NCBI GenBank assembly: GCA_029882395.1
Contig: JAOUKT010000004.1
Coordinates: 34,626-98,625 of the forward strand
DNA length: 64,000 nt
DNA from: Gammaproteobacteria bacterium
GTDB lineage: Bacteria > Pseudomonadota > Gammaproteobacteria > SZUA-229
Direction: 5' to 3'
Below, in pieces: positions 53,142 to 61,496 of the stretch. Made by a program: the position numbers and the translations under genes. Under the pieces are notes generated by a model, which was not told the DNA's origin, did no database searches, and saw only the letters and a program-made list of their open reading frames with translations. Every line of letters starts with the position of its first letter. Within the stretch, counting starts at the first letter, position 1.

Positions 53142-54896
53142 TTAATCCTGATTATTTGACGAGCTGCGTTGCATCAGCTGCTGCAGCTCAGTCATTTCCG
53201 TTTGATTAAGAGCGCTTTGCTGTGACTGCTGCAACAGCGCCTCAAGCCGCTGGTTTTTAAGTGCTTGCAGCATCTTTTCTGAGGCATGTTGAAACATGGT
53301 GAGAGAGGTTGCCTTATTCTCTGCATCCGGAATACTCCAGTGCAATAACTTATTCAGGTAAGCTCCCATTTCGTGTTCACGCCAGCGCTCGAGAATGGCC
53401 ACGCTGCTCAGCTCCGGGTTGGCTTTAATCATATCGTAAAGTTCAAACAGCGTTGAAATGCCCTGAATCTCGGAACCTCTGAGTGCATCGGGTAAATGCG
53501 CCTCTTTGAGTAATGCAGGCTGTTGCAGCATCAGGCCAATAGCAAGCCGCACATTGGTAATGCGCATGTGCCGGCCTTTGCTCGCTGCAGCATTGCCGGC
53601 CTTGGCCTGGCTGACAGGCGCGGCTTCAACCAGGCGTTTATTATGCAGACCGATCACCTTGCTCACCGATTCATTGACTAAATCCTTGAAAATGCTTTCG
53701 GGCAATTTATTCAGCAGTGGTTTTGCCAGTTCCGCAAAATGCGCGCGGCCATCCATGCTGCTCATGTCTGTTTGCTGCTGCAGGTTGTTAATCAAAAAAT
53801 CCGATAACGGGGTGGCGTTCTGCAGGCGCTGTTCAAACGCCTGCTGACCTTCCTGGCGAACCATGGTGTCAGGGTCTTCACCATCGGGTAAGAAAAGAAA
53901 GCGGATTTCATAACCGTCACGCATCAATGGCAGGGTATTCTCCAGCGCTTTCCAGGCCGCTTTTTTGCCGGCGCGATCACCGTCATAACAGAACACCAGT
54001 TTTTTAACCGAGCGTAAAATCAGGCTGATCTGATCTGCCGTGGTGGCGGTGCCCAATGTGGCCACGGCATAACGGATGCCGTTTTGCGCCAGCGCCACCA
54101 CATCCATATAACCTTCAACAATCACAATCGTGTGCAGATTGCGCACCGACTTTTTAGCCTCAAATAAACCGTAAAGCTCTTTGCCCTTATGGAAGACAGG
54201 GGTTTCCGGTGAGTTTAAATATTTCGGCTCACCCTGATCAAGTATGCGGCCACCAAAACCGATGGTGCGGCCGCGGCGGTCACGAATCGGGAACATAATG
54301 CGGTCACGGAAACGGTCGTAATAAGACCCGGCCTGAGCATTTTTTTCGATTAGCATGCCGCCGCTTGCAAGGTCTTTGATATCGGTCTGAGACTGGCCCT
54401 GTTGTAAAATAAAGTCCCAGCTGTCAGGTGAGTAGCCAATACCATAGTCTTTGCTGATTTCGCCGCTGAGGCCGCGCTTTTTTAGATAGTCGATAGCGCG
54501 CTGGGATTGTTTTAATGCCTGCTGATATTGTTCAGCAGCCAGCTCCAGCATGTTATACACGCCGCTGTTGTCCGGGCCCTGTGTGTGCGGCGAATCCTCA
54601 CGCGGTACATCGATATGGTGGTCGGCTGCCAGCTGCTCGATGGCATCGACAAACTCCATATTCTCATATTCCATCAAAAAGCCAATTGCGGTGCCATGTG
54701 CGCCACAACCAAAGCAGTGATAAAACTGCTTTTGCTGGCTAACGGTAAAAGACGGCGTTTTTTCGTTATGGAACGGGCAGCAGGCAGTGTATTCGTGGCC
54801 TTTTTTCTTTAAAGGCACACGCGCGTCGATAACATCGACGATATCGACCTGATTAATTAAGGAATCTATGAAGTGTTGCGGAATTCGACCTGCCAT
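53142..54896 (-). CDS. dnaG: DNA primase
   Basis: Synthesises RNA primers at the replication fork. 584 residues: zinc ribbon Cys40-x2-His43...Cys61-x2-Cys64, RNA-polymerase domain with IGFGGRILD, TOPRIM with VIVEGYMDVVALAQNGI and FCYDGDRAGKKAA, and a C-terminal DnaB-binding helical domain (residues ~440-580). In most gammaproteobacteria dnaG sits between rpsU and rpoD; here it has metK downstream and a divergent methyltransferase upstream. Confidence 0.96.
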   Translation of the reverse strand: MAGRIPQHFIDSLINQVDIVDVIDARVPLKKKGHEYTACCPFHNEKTPSFTVSQQKQFYHCFGCGAHGTAIGFLMEYENMEFVDAIEQLAADHHIDVPREDSPHTQGPDNSGVYNMLELAAEQYQQALKQSQRAIDYLKKRGLSGEISKDYGIGYSPDSWDFILQQGQSQTDIKDLASGGMLIEKNAQAGSYYDRFRDRIMFPIRDRRGRTIGFGGRILDQGEPKYLNSPETPVFHKGKELYGLFEAKKSVRNLHTIVIVEGYMDVVALAQNGIRYAVATLGTATTADQISLILRSVKKLVFCYDGDRAGKKAAWKALENTLPLMRDGYEIRFLFLPDGEDPDTMVRQEGQQAFEQRLQNATPLSDFLINNLQQQTDMSSMDGRAHFAELAKPLLNKLPESIFKDLVNESVSKVIGLHNKRLVEAAPVSQAKAGNAAASKGRHMRITNVRLAIGLMLQQPALLKEAHLPDALRGSEIQGISTLFELYDMIKANPELSSVAILERWREHEMGAYLNKLLHWSIPDAENKATSLTMFQHASEKMLQALKNQRLEALLQQSQQSALNQTEMTELQQLMQRSSSNNQD

Positions 54897-54967
54897 AGGG
54901 GCTATTTTGCCATTGATGCGGGGTGGTTGCGAGACCTTCTTTATAAATCAAACTCTGGCCGTTGCTG

Positions 54968-55074
54968 AAGCGACGCTTTGGCTTCTGTTTATTAATCAGA
55001 CAAGATCACTATTGATGTGTATAGGCGATATCTGGCACTATAAAGTGTCTGATTTGAACAGAAGCAAAGCGCTT
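54968..55074. repeat. Long imperfect inverted repeat
   Basis: Arms of about 30 bp (54968-55002 and 55046-55074) sharing CTTCTGTT/AACAGAAG, ATCAGACA/TGTCTGAT and outer AAGCG/CGCTT blocks around a 43-bp centre. It would form a ~105-nt hairpin in the gap between dnaG and the methyltransferase, like a MITE or REP-type element. Confidence 0.6.
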
Positions 55075-55127
55075 ATGCGTTATCAATAATGTTCAGACAT
55101 GACGTCAAAAACACACAGAGGCAATCA

Positions 55128-55781
55128 ATGGACGAATCACAACTCGAAGCTATCGCCAGCCAGCTTTCATGCCCGCAAGGTGAAGCCGGTATCGTAACCG
55201 GCAATAATATGAATCTGCTCAATGCCTTTATCACCGCGCGCGCACTGGAAAAGCTGGGTGCCAGTGCAGCTGAGACCATTGTAGAAATCGGCCCGGGTAA
55301 TGGCTGCTTGTCAGAAGACTTGCTGAGCACGCTAGGTGTTGATGGCAATTATTACGCTATCGAACTCTCAGAAGAGATGGCAAACGAAGCTCGACAGCGC
55401 CTGTCGAATTGCGATTGCAGGGTCGAAATCATGCATTGCGACTGTCACCATGCCAATATCCCCGAGCAAAGTGCAGATGGCATCATCGCAGTAAATCTGT
55501 TGTACTTTATTGATGATCTGCATGCCTTATTCCAGCTGTTAAAAACATGGATGAAACCAGGCGGGCGGGTGGTGTTTGGGGTGCGATCAGATAAGTCGCT
55601 TAATAGCCTGCCATTTGTACATTACAAGTTTAATGTACGCACACCGGAGGAAATGATGAAGATCATGCGGAGTAATGGCTTTACTGATGTTGATTGCAGT
55701 TATTACGATGAAGGCGAAATGATGCTGGGTGAAATAAGCTTAACTGTCGATTCGGTGATCATACATGGACGACTGCCATAG
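55128..55781 (+). CDS. SAM-dependent class I methyltransferase
   Basis: 217 residues, cytosolic. Motif I is IVEIGPGNGCLSEDLL (about residues 50-65), followed by the acidic beta-2 end (YYAIELSEEM) and motif IV AVNLLYFIDDL; the whole fits Methyltransf_11/25. The first 40 residues (LSCPQGEAGIVTGNNMN) resemble small-molecule methyltransferases that start with PxGxxG. The ATG at 55128 follows AGAGG; a Met 39 bp upstream is less likely. Substrate unknown. Confidence 0.82.
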   Translation: MDESQLEAIASQLSCPQGEAGIVTGNNMNLLNAFITARALEKLGASAAETIVEIGPGNGCLSEDLLSTLGVDGNYYAIELSEEMANEARQRLSNCDCRVEIMHCDCHHANIPEQSADGIIAVNLLYFIDDLHALFQLLKTWMKPGGRVVFGVRSDKSLNSLPFVHYKFNVRTPEEMMKIMRSNGFTDVDCSYYDEGEMMLGEISLTVDSVIIHGRLP

Positions 55782-55993
55782 AAAAAACAGCTCTGGTGCT
55801 TTAATTGAGAATATTTTCAAGAAAAAGAGCAAAGAATGTACTGCTTCAAATTTGATCCTGCCGGCACTTTTTTTCATGGTTTTTTATCTTGTCTGCGTTT
55901 TCCTCTATTAGTTGATATAATTGGTGGCGGACCCCGCATCATGATCAGAGAATTAAAAGGGGTGAAGTATTTTGAATATGGAAGACATCAGCA

Positions 55994-56323
55994 ATGAATA
56001 CAAATCACTATCTACTCATCGCGATTAGCCTGCTTGCCGGCTTTATCATGCGCCCGCTTCACATGTTTATCATGGGTAAAGGTATTTCTCTGGTGAAATA
56101 CGTTCACCAAAAATCGCTTGCTATCGTGTTGCTCATCACTTCAATGCTGGGTGGCATGGCGATCACGTTATCCAGTATTTATTTATCACTGAAATTGGCC
56201 GGTTTTATCCCGCTGGAAGAGAAGGCAATCATTATTTTTATCGTGTCATTTCTTGTGGGAAGCGTATTCTGGATATTTTATGCAAGACGGTTTAATCGTG
56301 CGTGTAGTATTGGGCAGGTATAG
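55994..56323 (+). CDS. Small membrane protein, unknown function
   Basis: 109 residues with three hydrophobic segments (about 5-22, 42-66 and 78-98) and short basic loops. No family recognised. It stands alone between a methyltransferase and yjdM, with a GC-rich hairpin (AAGGC..CCGG/CCGG..GCCTT, about 56351-56382) downstream that may be its terminator. Confidence 0.55.
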   Translation: MNTNHYLLIAISLLAGFIMRPLHMFIMGKGISLVKYVHQKSLAIVLLITSMLGGMAITLSSIYLSLKLAGFIPLEEKAIIIFIVSFLVGSVFWIFYARRFNRACSIGQV

Positions 56324-56490
56324 TAAAATCTTAATTTATTTCAAGTTTAGAATAAGGCTCCGGATTACTGTAAACCGGTGCCTTTGATCCCGCGATCCGT
56401 AACCTGAGCAGTTTTATACCTAATCAGAGGTAATTTGTTTTACAATAGCTCTGCGTTTATTTCCTTTTAAGTCATGAAAGAGTTACTCCA

Positions 56491-56829
56491 TTGAATTTAC
56501 CTAACTGCCCTGAATGCGATGCCGAATACACCTATGAAGACAGAGATATGTATATCTGTCCGTCCTGCGGTCATGAATGGCCAAAAGACCAGACGCTCGA
56601 TGATTCTTTAATCAGAGATATGAACGGGCATATTCTAACGAGTGGTGATGCCGTCATTGTTGCCAAAGACCTTAAAATCAAGGGTTCTTCAAATGTAGTT
56701 AAGGTGGGTACTAAGGTAAAAAACATTCGCCTGATCGACCCGCAAGCCAATGCTGATCACGATATCGATTGTAAAATCCCGGGCCTTGGGGCGCTCAAGC
56801 TTAAATCAAAGCATGTGAAAAAAGCCTGA
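56491..56829 (+). CDS. yjdM: YjdM/PhnA family zinc-ribbon protein
   Basis: 112 residues: N-terminal zinc ribbon (CPEC...CPSCGHEW, Cys7, Cys10, Cys24, Cys27) followed by the PhnA domain (VIVAKDLKIKGSSNVVKVGTKVKNIRL). Once linked to alkylphosphonate use, the family's real role is unsettled. The start is TTG at 56491, giving LPNCPECDAEYTYED as in the family; a nearby ATG is out of frame. Confidence 0.92.
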   Translation: MNLPNCPECDAEYTYEDRDMYICPSCGHEWPKDQTLDDSLIRDMNGHILTSGDAVIVAKDLKIKGSSNVVKVGTKVKNIRLIDPQANADHDIDCKIPGLGALKLKSKHVKKA

Positions 56830-57165
56830 ATGCATTAAAGGAGCTTATTGTTATAATTTAAAGCACAAAAATACGGCAATCAAGAGTGATTGCTGCACTA
56901 GTCTAATGCAAAAATATAGCTGTACTTATAATTTAACTCTAAAAATAGCTATTAGTTCAATGCTTAGGCTAGCACATTCAATTATCTGTAATTGGCACGG
57001 GCATTGCTCATGTAATGTTAGTTGATTAAGTAAAGTTTTTTAATCATATCTGCATTTTTTCCAACAAGGTGAAACGATAATTTCAAGAAAGTGATGAGCA
57101 TGACCGTTACCTTGTTAAAAACGTAATGCCCTATAATTTTTATTAAGATAGTTAGGAGTAATAAA
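56830..57165. other. Non-coding AT-rich region before the globin gene
   Basis: No gene seen. It contains the perfect hairpin GCAATCA-AGAG-TGATTGC (56876-56893), without U-run, and a TATAAT at 57132-57137, 29 bp before the globin ATG, that is the likely -10 of the globin promoter. Confidence 0.4.
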
Positions 57166-57579
57166 ATGACGCCAAAACAAATCGAACTAATTCGCGCATC
57201 ATGGGATAAGGTGCTTCCCATTTCAACAACAGCTGCCGAATTATTTTATGGAAAACTGTTTGAGCTGGATCCCGAACTGCGACCACTTTTTAAAGGTGAC
57301 CTAACAGAGCAGGGCAGAAAACTAATGACCATGTTGGGTACTGTTGTAAGAAGTCTGGATAATCTGGACGCTATAGTGCCGGTAGCTCAGGCATCTGGTG
57401 CTCGTCATGCCGGTTATGGCGTCACTGATGAAATGTATGATACCGTGGCAGAAGCGCTGCTCTGGACACTGGCCCAGGGCTTAGGGAATGATTTTACAGA
57501 TGAACTCAAAGAGGCATGGGTTGCTGCTTATATTATTTTGTCTGATGTAATGAAAGAAGCAGCTAAAGAAGCGGCTTGA
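57166..57579 (+). CDS. Single-domain bacterial globin
   Basis: 137-residue haem protein of the flavohaemoglobin/Vitreoscilla haemoglobin type, without reductase domain. The opening TPKQIELIRASWDKV, the CD-region DPELRPLFKGD and the proximal His81 (GARHAGYGV), followed by WTLAQGLGNDFTDELKEAWVAAY, fit the family. Such globins bind oxygen or detoxify NO. The ribosome site TAGGAG is 6 bases before the ATG. It is a single gene; no NsrR-type palindrome was recognised upstream. Confidence 0.9.
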   Translation: MTPKQIELIRASWDKVLPISTTAAELFYGKLFELDPELRPLFKGDLTEQGRKLMTMLGTVVRSLDNLDAIVPVAQASGARHAGYGVTDEMYDTVAEALLWTLAQGLGNDFTDELKEAWVAAYIILSDVMKEAAKEAA

Positions 57580-57600
57580 TCTGTTTGTATCTAAGGCGAT

Positions 57601-57990
57601 AAAGTAAAGTCAAAGGCGTGGGTTCTCGCACCCACGGTCGGCTTTCCTTTGGTAAAAAGGGCTCTGATTCTTTTAATTTAAAGCAAAGTCAAAGGCGTCG
57701 ATGGTTGGCCGAGAGCAAGTCTCTTTTCTGTCTACAGCAACAGAAAAAGCTGTGGGTAGCCGCACCCACAGTCTTTGACTTATGTTTTTGATTCTGACAA
57801 ATAATGTCCGAATATGACAATTTCTGCGATTATTAAGTCAGAAATCACTATTGACGACATTGTCGAATTAGATCACTATAAACTCACTCCCAAAAATAGA
57901 ATAAAGGGCTGAGGCTTTTAAAAATAAAATTATTCGAGCAAGGCTTAAGATAACGGTTGGTTAAAATTTAATCCCTCCGTCACCTTTAAT
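57601..57990. repeat. Dispersed repeat block, first copy
   Basis: Non-coding. Two GC-rich hairpins of the same kind (CGTGGGT/ACCCACG at about 57617-57637 and CTGTGGGT/ACCCACAG at about 57750-57772) flank a copy of GTCAAAGGCGTCG-type sequence that recurs at 59771. The part 57775-57990 is homologous, in the same orientation, to 60400-60603. Both copies end in a 27-bp stretch containing AATCCCTCCG, identical but for one base. Confidence 0.8.
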
Positions 57991-58189
57991 TTCAAAAGAT
58001 ACATATGCATATTGGTTTCTAGGTAAAGTGTATTTTCTTAGAAAAGAATACGATGAGTCGGAAAATAATTTCAAAAAAGCCGCTGAAATATATCCAGCTT
58101 GGGAAAAGCAATGGGTTTCTCTATATTTAGAGAAAATTGATGCAGAAAATACCGTTAACAAATCGTTAAATCAGACGTTAGGCGTATAA
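57989..58189 (+). pseudogene. 3' remnant of a TPR-protein gene
   Basis: An open frame without start codon that begins at the edge of the dispersed repeat and ends at TAA 58187-58189. It reads like a C-terminal tetratricopeptide unit (TYAYWFLGKVYFLRKEYD..., NNFKKAAEIYPAWEKQW) plus a short tail. The start and earlier repeats are missing, so insertion or recombination of the repeat seems to have removed them. The C39-like gene starts 4 bp after, suggesting a former operon. Confidence 0.65.
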
Positions 58190-58193
58190 TGAA

Positions 58194-58604
58194 ATGAAGC
58201 CAGTTATACAAGAAGAAAAAACAGGGTGTGGCATAGCAAGCTCTGCTGCTATCGCAGGGGTTTCGTATCAAGAAGCTAAGAAAATTGCCAATAGCATTGG
58301 TATTTATGCTGAGGATCAATCGCTGTGGTCTGATCCACAACATGTTCGTGATCTATTATCAGAGTTGGGAATTAGCACAGATAAAAAAGAAACAGCATTC
58401 AATGGTTGGGAGTTTTTACCAGACTGTGCATTACTTTCAACTAAATGGCATTTAGAAAACGATAGTTCATATTGGCATTGGGCAGTCTTTGTGAGAGAAG
58501 GTAACAAACAATATGTTCTTGATTCTAAAAAAGCACTTAAAAGCAATGTTAGAACTGACTTTGGAAGAATAAAACCAAAATGGTATATCAAAGTTCACGC
58601 CTAA
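58194..58604 (+). CDS. C39-like cysteine peptidase
   Basis: 136 residues, predicted papain-like fold of the C39/BtrH type: Cys12 in TGCGIASSAAIAG, His95 in SSYWHWAVFV and Asp110 in YVLDSK form a plausible Cys-His-Asp triad. No signal peptide, no transporter domain. It is a stand-alone intracellular form, not the leader-cleaving domain of a bacteriocin exporter. It follows the TPR remnant by 4 bp. Its former partner is damaged; function unknown. Confidence 0.75.
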   Translation: MKPVIQEEKTGCGIASSAAIAGVSYQEAKKIANSIGIYAEDQSLWSDPQHVRDLLSELGISTDKKETAFNGWEFLPDCALLSTKWHLENDSSYWHWAVFVREGNKQYVLDSKKALKSNVRTDFGRIKPKWYIKVHA

Positions 58605-58610
58605 AAAAAA

Positions 58611-58834
58611 GGGTCAGAACACGGTTTTTGCTAATATAGATCATTAACGTATCACATACTATTCACACGGAAGTGATATGTCTCGCATAGCACGATTTAA
58701 TATTATTGGGTTACCTCAACACGTCATACAACGAGAAATAATAGAGAACCCTGCTTATATTTAAAACGAACCAAAACGAACACTCAACTTAAGAATTGCT
58801 GTAGTATATTAGAACAGAACTGTGTTCTGACTCC
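58611..58834 (+). mobile_element. RAYT-type element remnant with terminal inverted repeats
   Basis: A 224-bp element with ends of about 28-30 bp in inverted orientation (58611-58638 and 58805-58834; shared core TCAGAACAC...CTAATATA). Inside, an ATG at 58678 opens MSRIARFNIIGLPQHVIQRE, the typical N-terminus of REP-associated tyrosine transposases (Y1_Tnp). A missing base near 58738 (QRGNNREP expected, QREIIENP found) shifts the frame, and the rest of the transposase is gone. Confidence 0.75.
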
Positions 58835-58872
58835 AGTTTTCTCTAACTTATTAACCGCTCTAAAGGAATCCA

Positions 58873-59556
58873 ATGAAAAAAATACTTATGGTTTTAACAT
58901 CACATGACAAACTAGGTGACACGGATGAGAAAACAGGTTTCTGGTTAGAAGAATTCGCTGCTCCTTATTACGTGTTTAAAGATGCGGGCATAGAAATCAC
59001 ACTCGCGTCACCCTCAGGCGGTCAACCACCACTTGATCCTAAAAGCGACGCACCGGATTTTCAAACAGACGCTACAAAACGATTTAGTAATGATTCAGAA
59101 GCGCAGGCTGAATTAGCTAACACAGTCAAACTAAACACTGTTTCAGCCGATAGTTTTGACGCTGTGTTTTATCCAGGTGGTCATGGACCATTATGGGACC
59201 TGGCTGAAGATAATTCATCGATCACACTCATCGAAACCATGCTAGCTGATGGCAAACCCGTTGCTTCCGTATGCCATGCGCCCGCTGTGTTGCGTCATCC
59301 AAAATCAATTGATGGTACATCCGTTGTTAAGGGCAAGTCGGTAACAGGGTTTACCAACACTGAAGAAGCCGCTGTTGGTTTAACCGATATCGTACCTTTT
59401 TTAGTAGAAGATATGCTAACAGAAAATGGTGCAAAATATTCTAAAGGGGATGACTGGCAGCCACATGTATTAACAGATGGTTTATTAATCACAGGCCAAA
59501 ACCCGGCATCCTCTGAACCCGCAGCAAAAGCACTATTAAATGCTTTAGGCGATTAA
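58873..59556 (+). CDS. DJ-1/PfpI family protein, Hsp31-like
   Basis: 227 residues, class I glutamine amidotransferase-like fold. The nucleophile elbow is Cys134-His135 (VASVCHAPAVL) and a conserved Glu lies at 26-27 (TGFWLEEFAAPYYVF), the glyoxalase III/Hsp31-like pattern. Such proteins act on glyoxals or as chaperones. Cytosolic, single gene, ribosome site AAAGGA before the ATG. Confidence 0.88.
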   Translation: MKKILMVLTSHDKLGDTDEKTGFWLEEFAAPYYVFKDAGIEITLASPSGGQPPLDPKSDAPDFQTDATKRFSNDSEAQAELANTVKLNTVSADSFDAVFYPGGHGPLWDLAEDNSSITLIETMLADGKPVASVCHAPAVLRHPKSIDGTSVVKGKSVTGFTNTEEAAVGLTDIVPFLVEDMLTENGAKYSKGDDWQPHVLTDGLLITGQNPASSEPAAKALLNALGD

Positions 59557-59687
59557 AGCAACAGTCTGGTTAATATAAAAATATAAATTTATATTAACCA
59601 GTCAGTTTTAGAATTTTAGTGAACTGACTGAACCTTTTGTTTTTTCTCAGACCAATCTAGCCTGAACCTATTGACTGGGAAGCTATT

Positions 59688-59738
59688 TGTTGTGTTCGTT
59701 ATTAGTATATTAGAAACAATTTCTCTCTGATCCGTTTT
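59688..59738. repeat. REP-like end sequence, solo copy 1
   Basis: Shares TTGTGTTCGT..TTAGTATATTAGAAACAATT..CTCTG..CCGTT with 60606-60650, and the TAGTATATTAGAA core with the right end of the RAYT element at 58802. These look like solitary ends mobilised by the RAYT transposase. Confidence 0.6.
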
Positions 59739-59872
59739 TTTTCGAACTGATTAATTGTACCCATGGGTTTAAGTCAAAGGCGTCGGTGGTTGACCGACAG
59801 CAAGTCACTTTTCTGTCTACAGCTAAGCTTCCGCGTCCTGCTCACGCCCCTCGCCTACGTCCATGTAGGCGA

Positions 59873-60078
59873 CAGAAAACTAACCAAAAGAATGCCGCCC
59901 CGTTAACCAATCCCTTATAAAAAGCATAAGGCTTTCCTCGTCATTCGTAATATCGACAGCTGCTGCGGAACTCGCGAATGATAAAAAACATCATTCACTC
60001 AGACATCCTCGCAGACAACCCTGTCCATATTACGCCTTTCTCGGCTTGTTTAAATGGGGAGGGTAAATCAAAACAATA
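59873..60078 (-). repeat. Dispersed ~200-bp repeat, inverted copy
   Basis: Reverse complement of 63803-64000 with only scattered mismatches over about 200 bp (shared blocks include GCGAGGATGTCTGAGTGAAT and TTAACGGGGCGGCATTCTTTT). It contains the internal palindrome ATTCGCGA/TGATAAAAAACATCA region. The two copies bracket about 3.7 kb in inverted orientation. Confidence 0.85.
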
Positions 60079-60169
60079 AAGAAGAATCAAAATCTAAAAG
60101 AAAAGCTGGGTTAGATTTTGACTTACTGGGACCATTGACTGAGCTGAAGAATGAGTTAAAAACAGGGAG

Positions 60170-60400
60170 TTATCTGCGAGGATGTCTGAGCGCCTTTTGC
60201 GAGTTCCGCAGCAGCCCTGTTTTTGACGAGTGATGAGGGTAGCCCATGCTTTTTATGGGCCGAAGGATCGGGGCGTATTTCTTTTGGTTCGTTTTCTTTG
60301 TACGAGCAAAGAAAATGGACTCGCCCGTGGGTGCGATGACCCACAGCCTTTTTGTTTTACGCCTGTCAGTGCGGGAACTGACGCATTTGATTTTGATTTT
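60170..60400 (+). repeat. Dispersed repeat, partial and diverged third copy
   Basis: Shares CTGCGAGGATGTCTGAG, CGAGTTCCGCAGCAGC, ACGAGTGATGAGGG-type and ATGCTTTTTATGGG blocks with 63803-64000 in the same orientation, then diverges into a hairpin TTTTCTTTG/CAAAGAAAA (about 60292-60316) and a GTGGGT/ACCCAC hairpin. It lies head to head with the copy at 59873-60078, forming a very large imperfect palindrome. Confidence 0.7.
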
Positions 60401-60603
60401 GACTTTCACTAATAATGACTGAATATAACCATATCGGCCATTATTAGGGCTTAATTACGATTGACGATTTTATCGATTTCACTCACTATAAGCTTACACA
60501 TAAAAAAATAGATTAAAGGCCTGGGGCTTTTAAGAGAACGGCTGTTCGAGGAAGGCATTTAGAAAGCGGTTGTTTGAAATTTAATCCCTCCGCCACCTTT
60601 AAT
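60400..60603 (+). repeat. Second copy of the 57775-57990 repeat
   Basis: About 200 bp aligning with 57775-57990 with many mismatches but shared blocks (TTGACTTTCACTAATAATG-like start, CACTATAA.CTTAC, GGGCTTTTAA, and a nearly identical 27-bp end containing AATCCCTCCGCCACC). Same orientation, so the 57990-60603 segment is bounded by direct repeats. Confidence 0.75.
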
Positions 60604-60871
60604 TATTGTGTTCGTATTTAGTATATTAGAAACAATTGCACTCTGGCCCGTTGTATTGGTCCTCTGCCTACTATAATTTCATTTCTGATTTCATCACTTT
60701 TTTATATCTTTTATATAAAGTTATCTAATCATATTCATCATCTATTTATATTGAACTTCCAAACAACTGAATGGTCGTAATATGTTAGCGCTTATGCTGG
60801 GACTGTAATCGGGCGTTAACTCACTTGGAATATGCTTTCCATACGTCATAAAAAACTAAAGGAGTGTTATT

Positions 60872-61438
60872 ATGATAATTTCGATTAAATCAACTATACA
60901 ATTTTTAATTCTTTTTATTAGCTGTTTGGGAATTATTAATATAAGTTATGCTGACGATAATAAGTACCCTGCAATATTTGAAAGAGGTATTATCGTTAAA
61001 GTTGATGGCAAGGATTATAGACTAGCAGGCGTGGCCGACACTGATAATGGTATTACCGATGTACCAGGACATGAATGGGCTGTAGTCGATGATGAAGAAC
61101 TAGTCGGACGTCACTACAACACGGGTCCATTTGGTGCTTCAAACTGGTGGTCTTCTGATGCCAGTGATGGTGCTTTGCTATATGCTGTTCGCGGAATCAT
61201 TGATGACTGGTCAATCGTTAAAGCAACAGAGTATTACAATAACGGCTTTACTCATTACCATCGACTCATTTCAATGAAGACGGGTTTACAGCATCCAAAC
61301 AAGGTTCTATGGCTATCACACGCTGGTGTTACTGATTTTTCATTAGATGGAGGCCCTCACCCTGAGCATTACCATATAGTTACTCCAGGCATTGATTATC
61401 GGTTTGTGCCTAACTGGCAAATTCAATATGGTGAGTAG
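60872..61438 (+). CDS. Secreted protein with histidine clusters, unknown family
   Basis: 188 residues with a clear signal peptide (hydrophobic stretch ~10-24, cleavage likely after SYA near residue 27). The mature part is rich in Trp, Tyr, His, Asp and Gly, with GHEWAVVDDEELVGRHY, GASNWWSSDASDGALLYAVRG, FTHYHRL and HPEHYHIVTPGIDY. The repeated H-x-H patterns could bind metal. The ATG follows AAAGGAG. A strong terminator follows. I do not recognise a family. Confidence 0.65.
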   Translation: MIISIKSTIQFLILFISCLGIINISYADDNKYPAIFERGIIVKVDGKDYRLAGVADTDNGITDVPGHEWAVVDDEELVGRHYNTGPFGASNWWSSDASDGALLYAVRGIIDDWSIVKATEYYNNGFTHYHRLISMKTGLQHPNKVLWLSHAGVTDFSLDGGPHPEHYHIVTPGIDYRFVPNWQIQYGE

Positions 61439-61446
61439 ATAAACAT

Positions 61447-61469
61447 GCAGGAGGCTATGTGCCTCCTGC
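61447..61469 (+). terminator. Rho-independent terminator after the secreted protein gene
   Basis: Perfect 9-bp arms GCAGGAGGC and GCCTCCTGC with loop TATGT, followed by TTCTTTAT, 9 bp after the stop codon. Confidence 0.85.
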
Positions 61470-61496
61470 TTCTTTATCAAATTAAAAATATAAATT

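Larger units (their letters stand above)
59557..60871. other. 1.3-kb repeat-filled intergenic region
   Basis: No credible gene. From left to right: a REP-like end (59688-59738), a GTCAAAGGCGTCG block (59771), a hairpin GCCTAC/GTAGGC near 59850, a ~205-bp inverted repeat copy (59873-60078), a third partial copy in opposite orientation (about 60170-60400), a second copy of the 57775-57990 repeat (60400-60603), and another REP-like end (60606-60650). Short frames here overlap the repeats and recur with them; I take them as non-coding. Confidence 0.7.

Noticed and set aside
56950..56990. Sequence resembling a strong constitutive promoter (TTCAATGCTTAGGCTAGCAC)
   Set aside because: The similarity is to spacer and flank bases; there are no proper -35 and -10 hexamers.
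60156..60412. Overlapping frames of 60-79 codons on both strands
   Set aside because: They lie wholly within the dispersed repeat family and recur with it, as often seen for spurious hypothetical proteins in such repeats.
60586..60603. tRNA-Ser gene ending CCCTCCGCCACC
   Set aside because: No acceptor, D or anticodon arms can be built upstream; at most a 3' relic.
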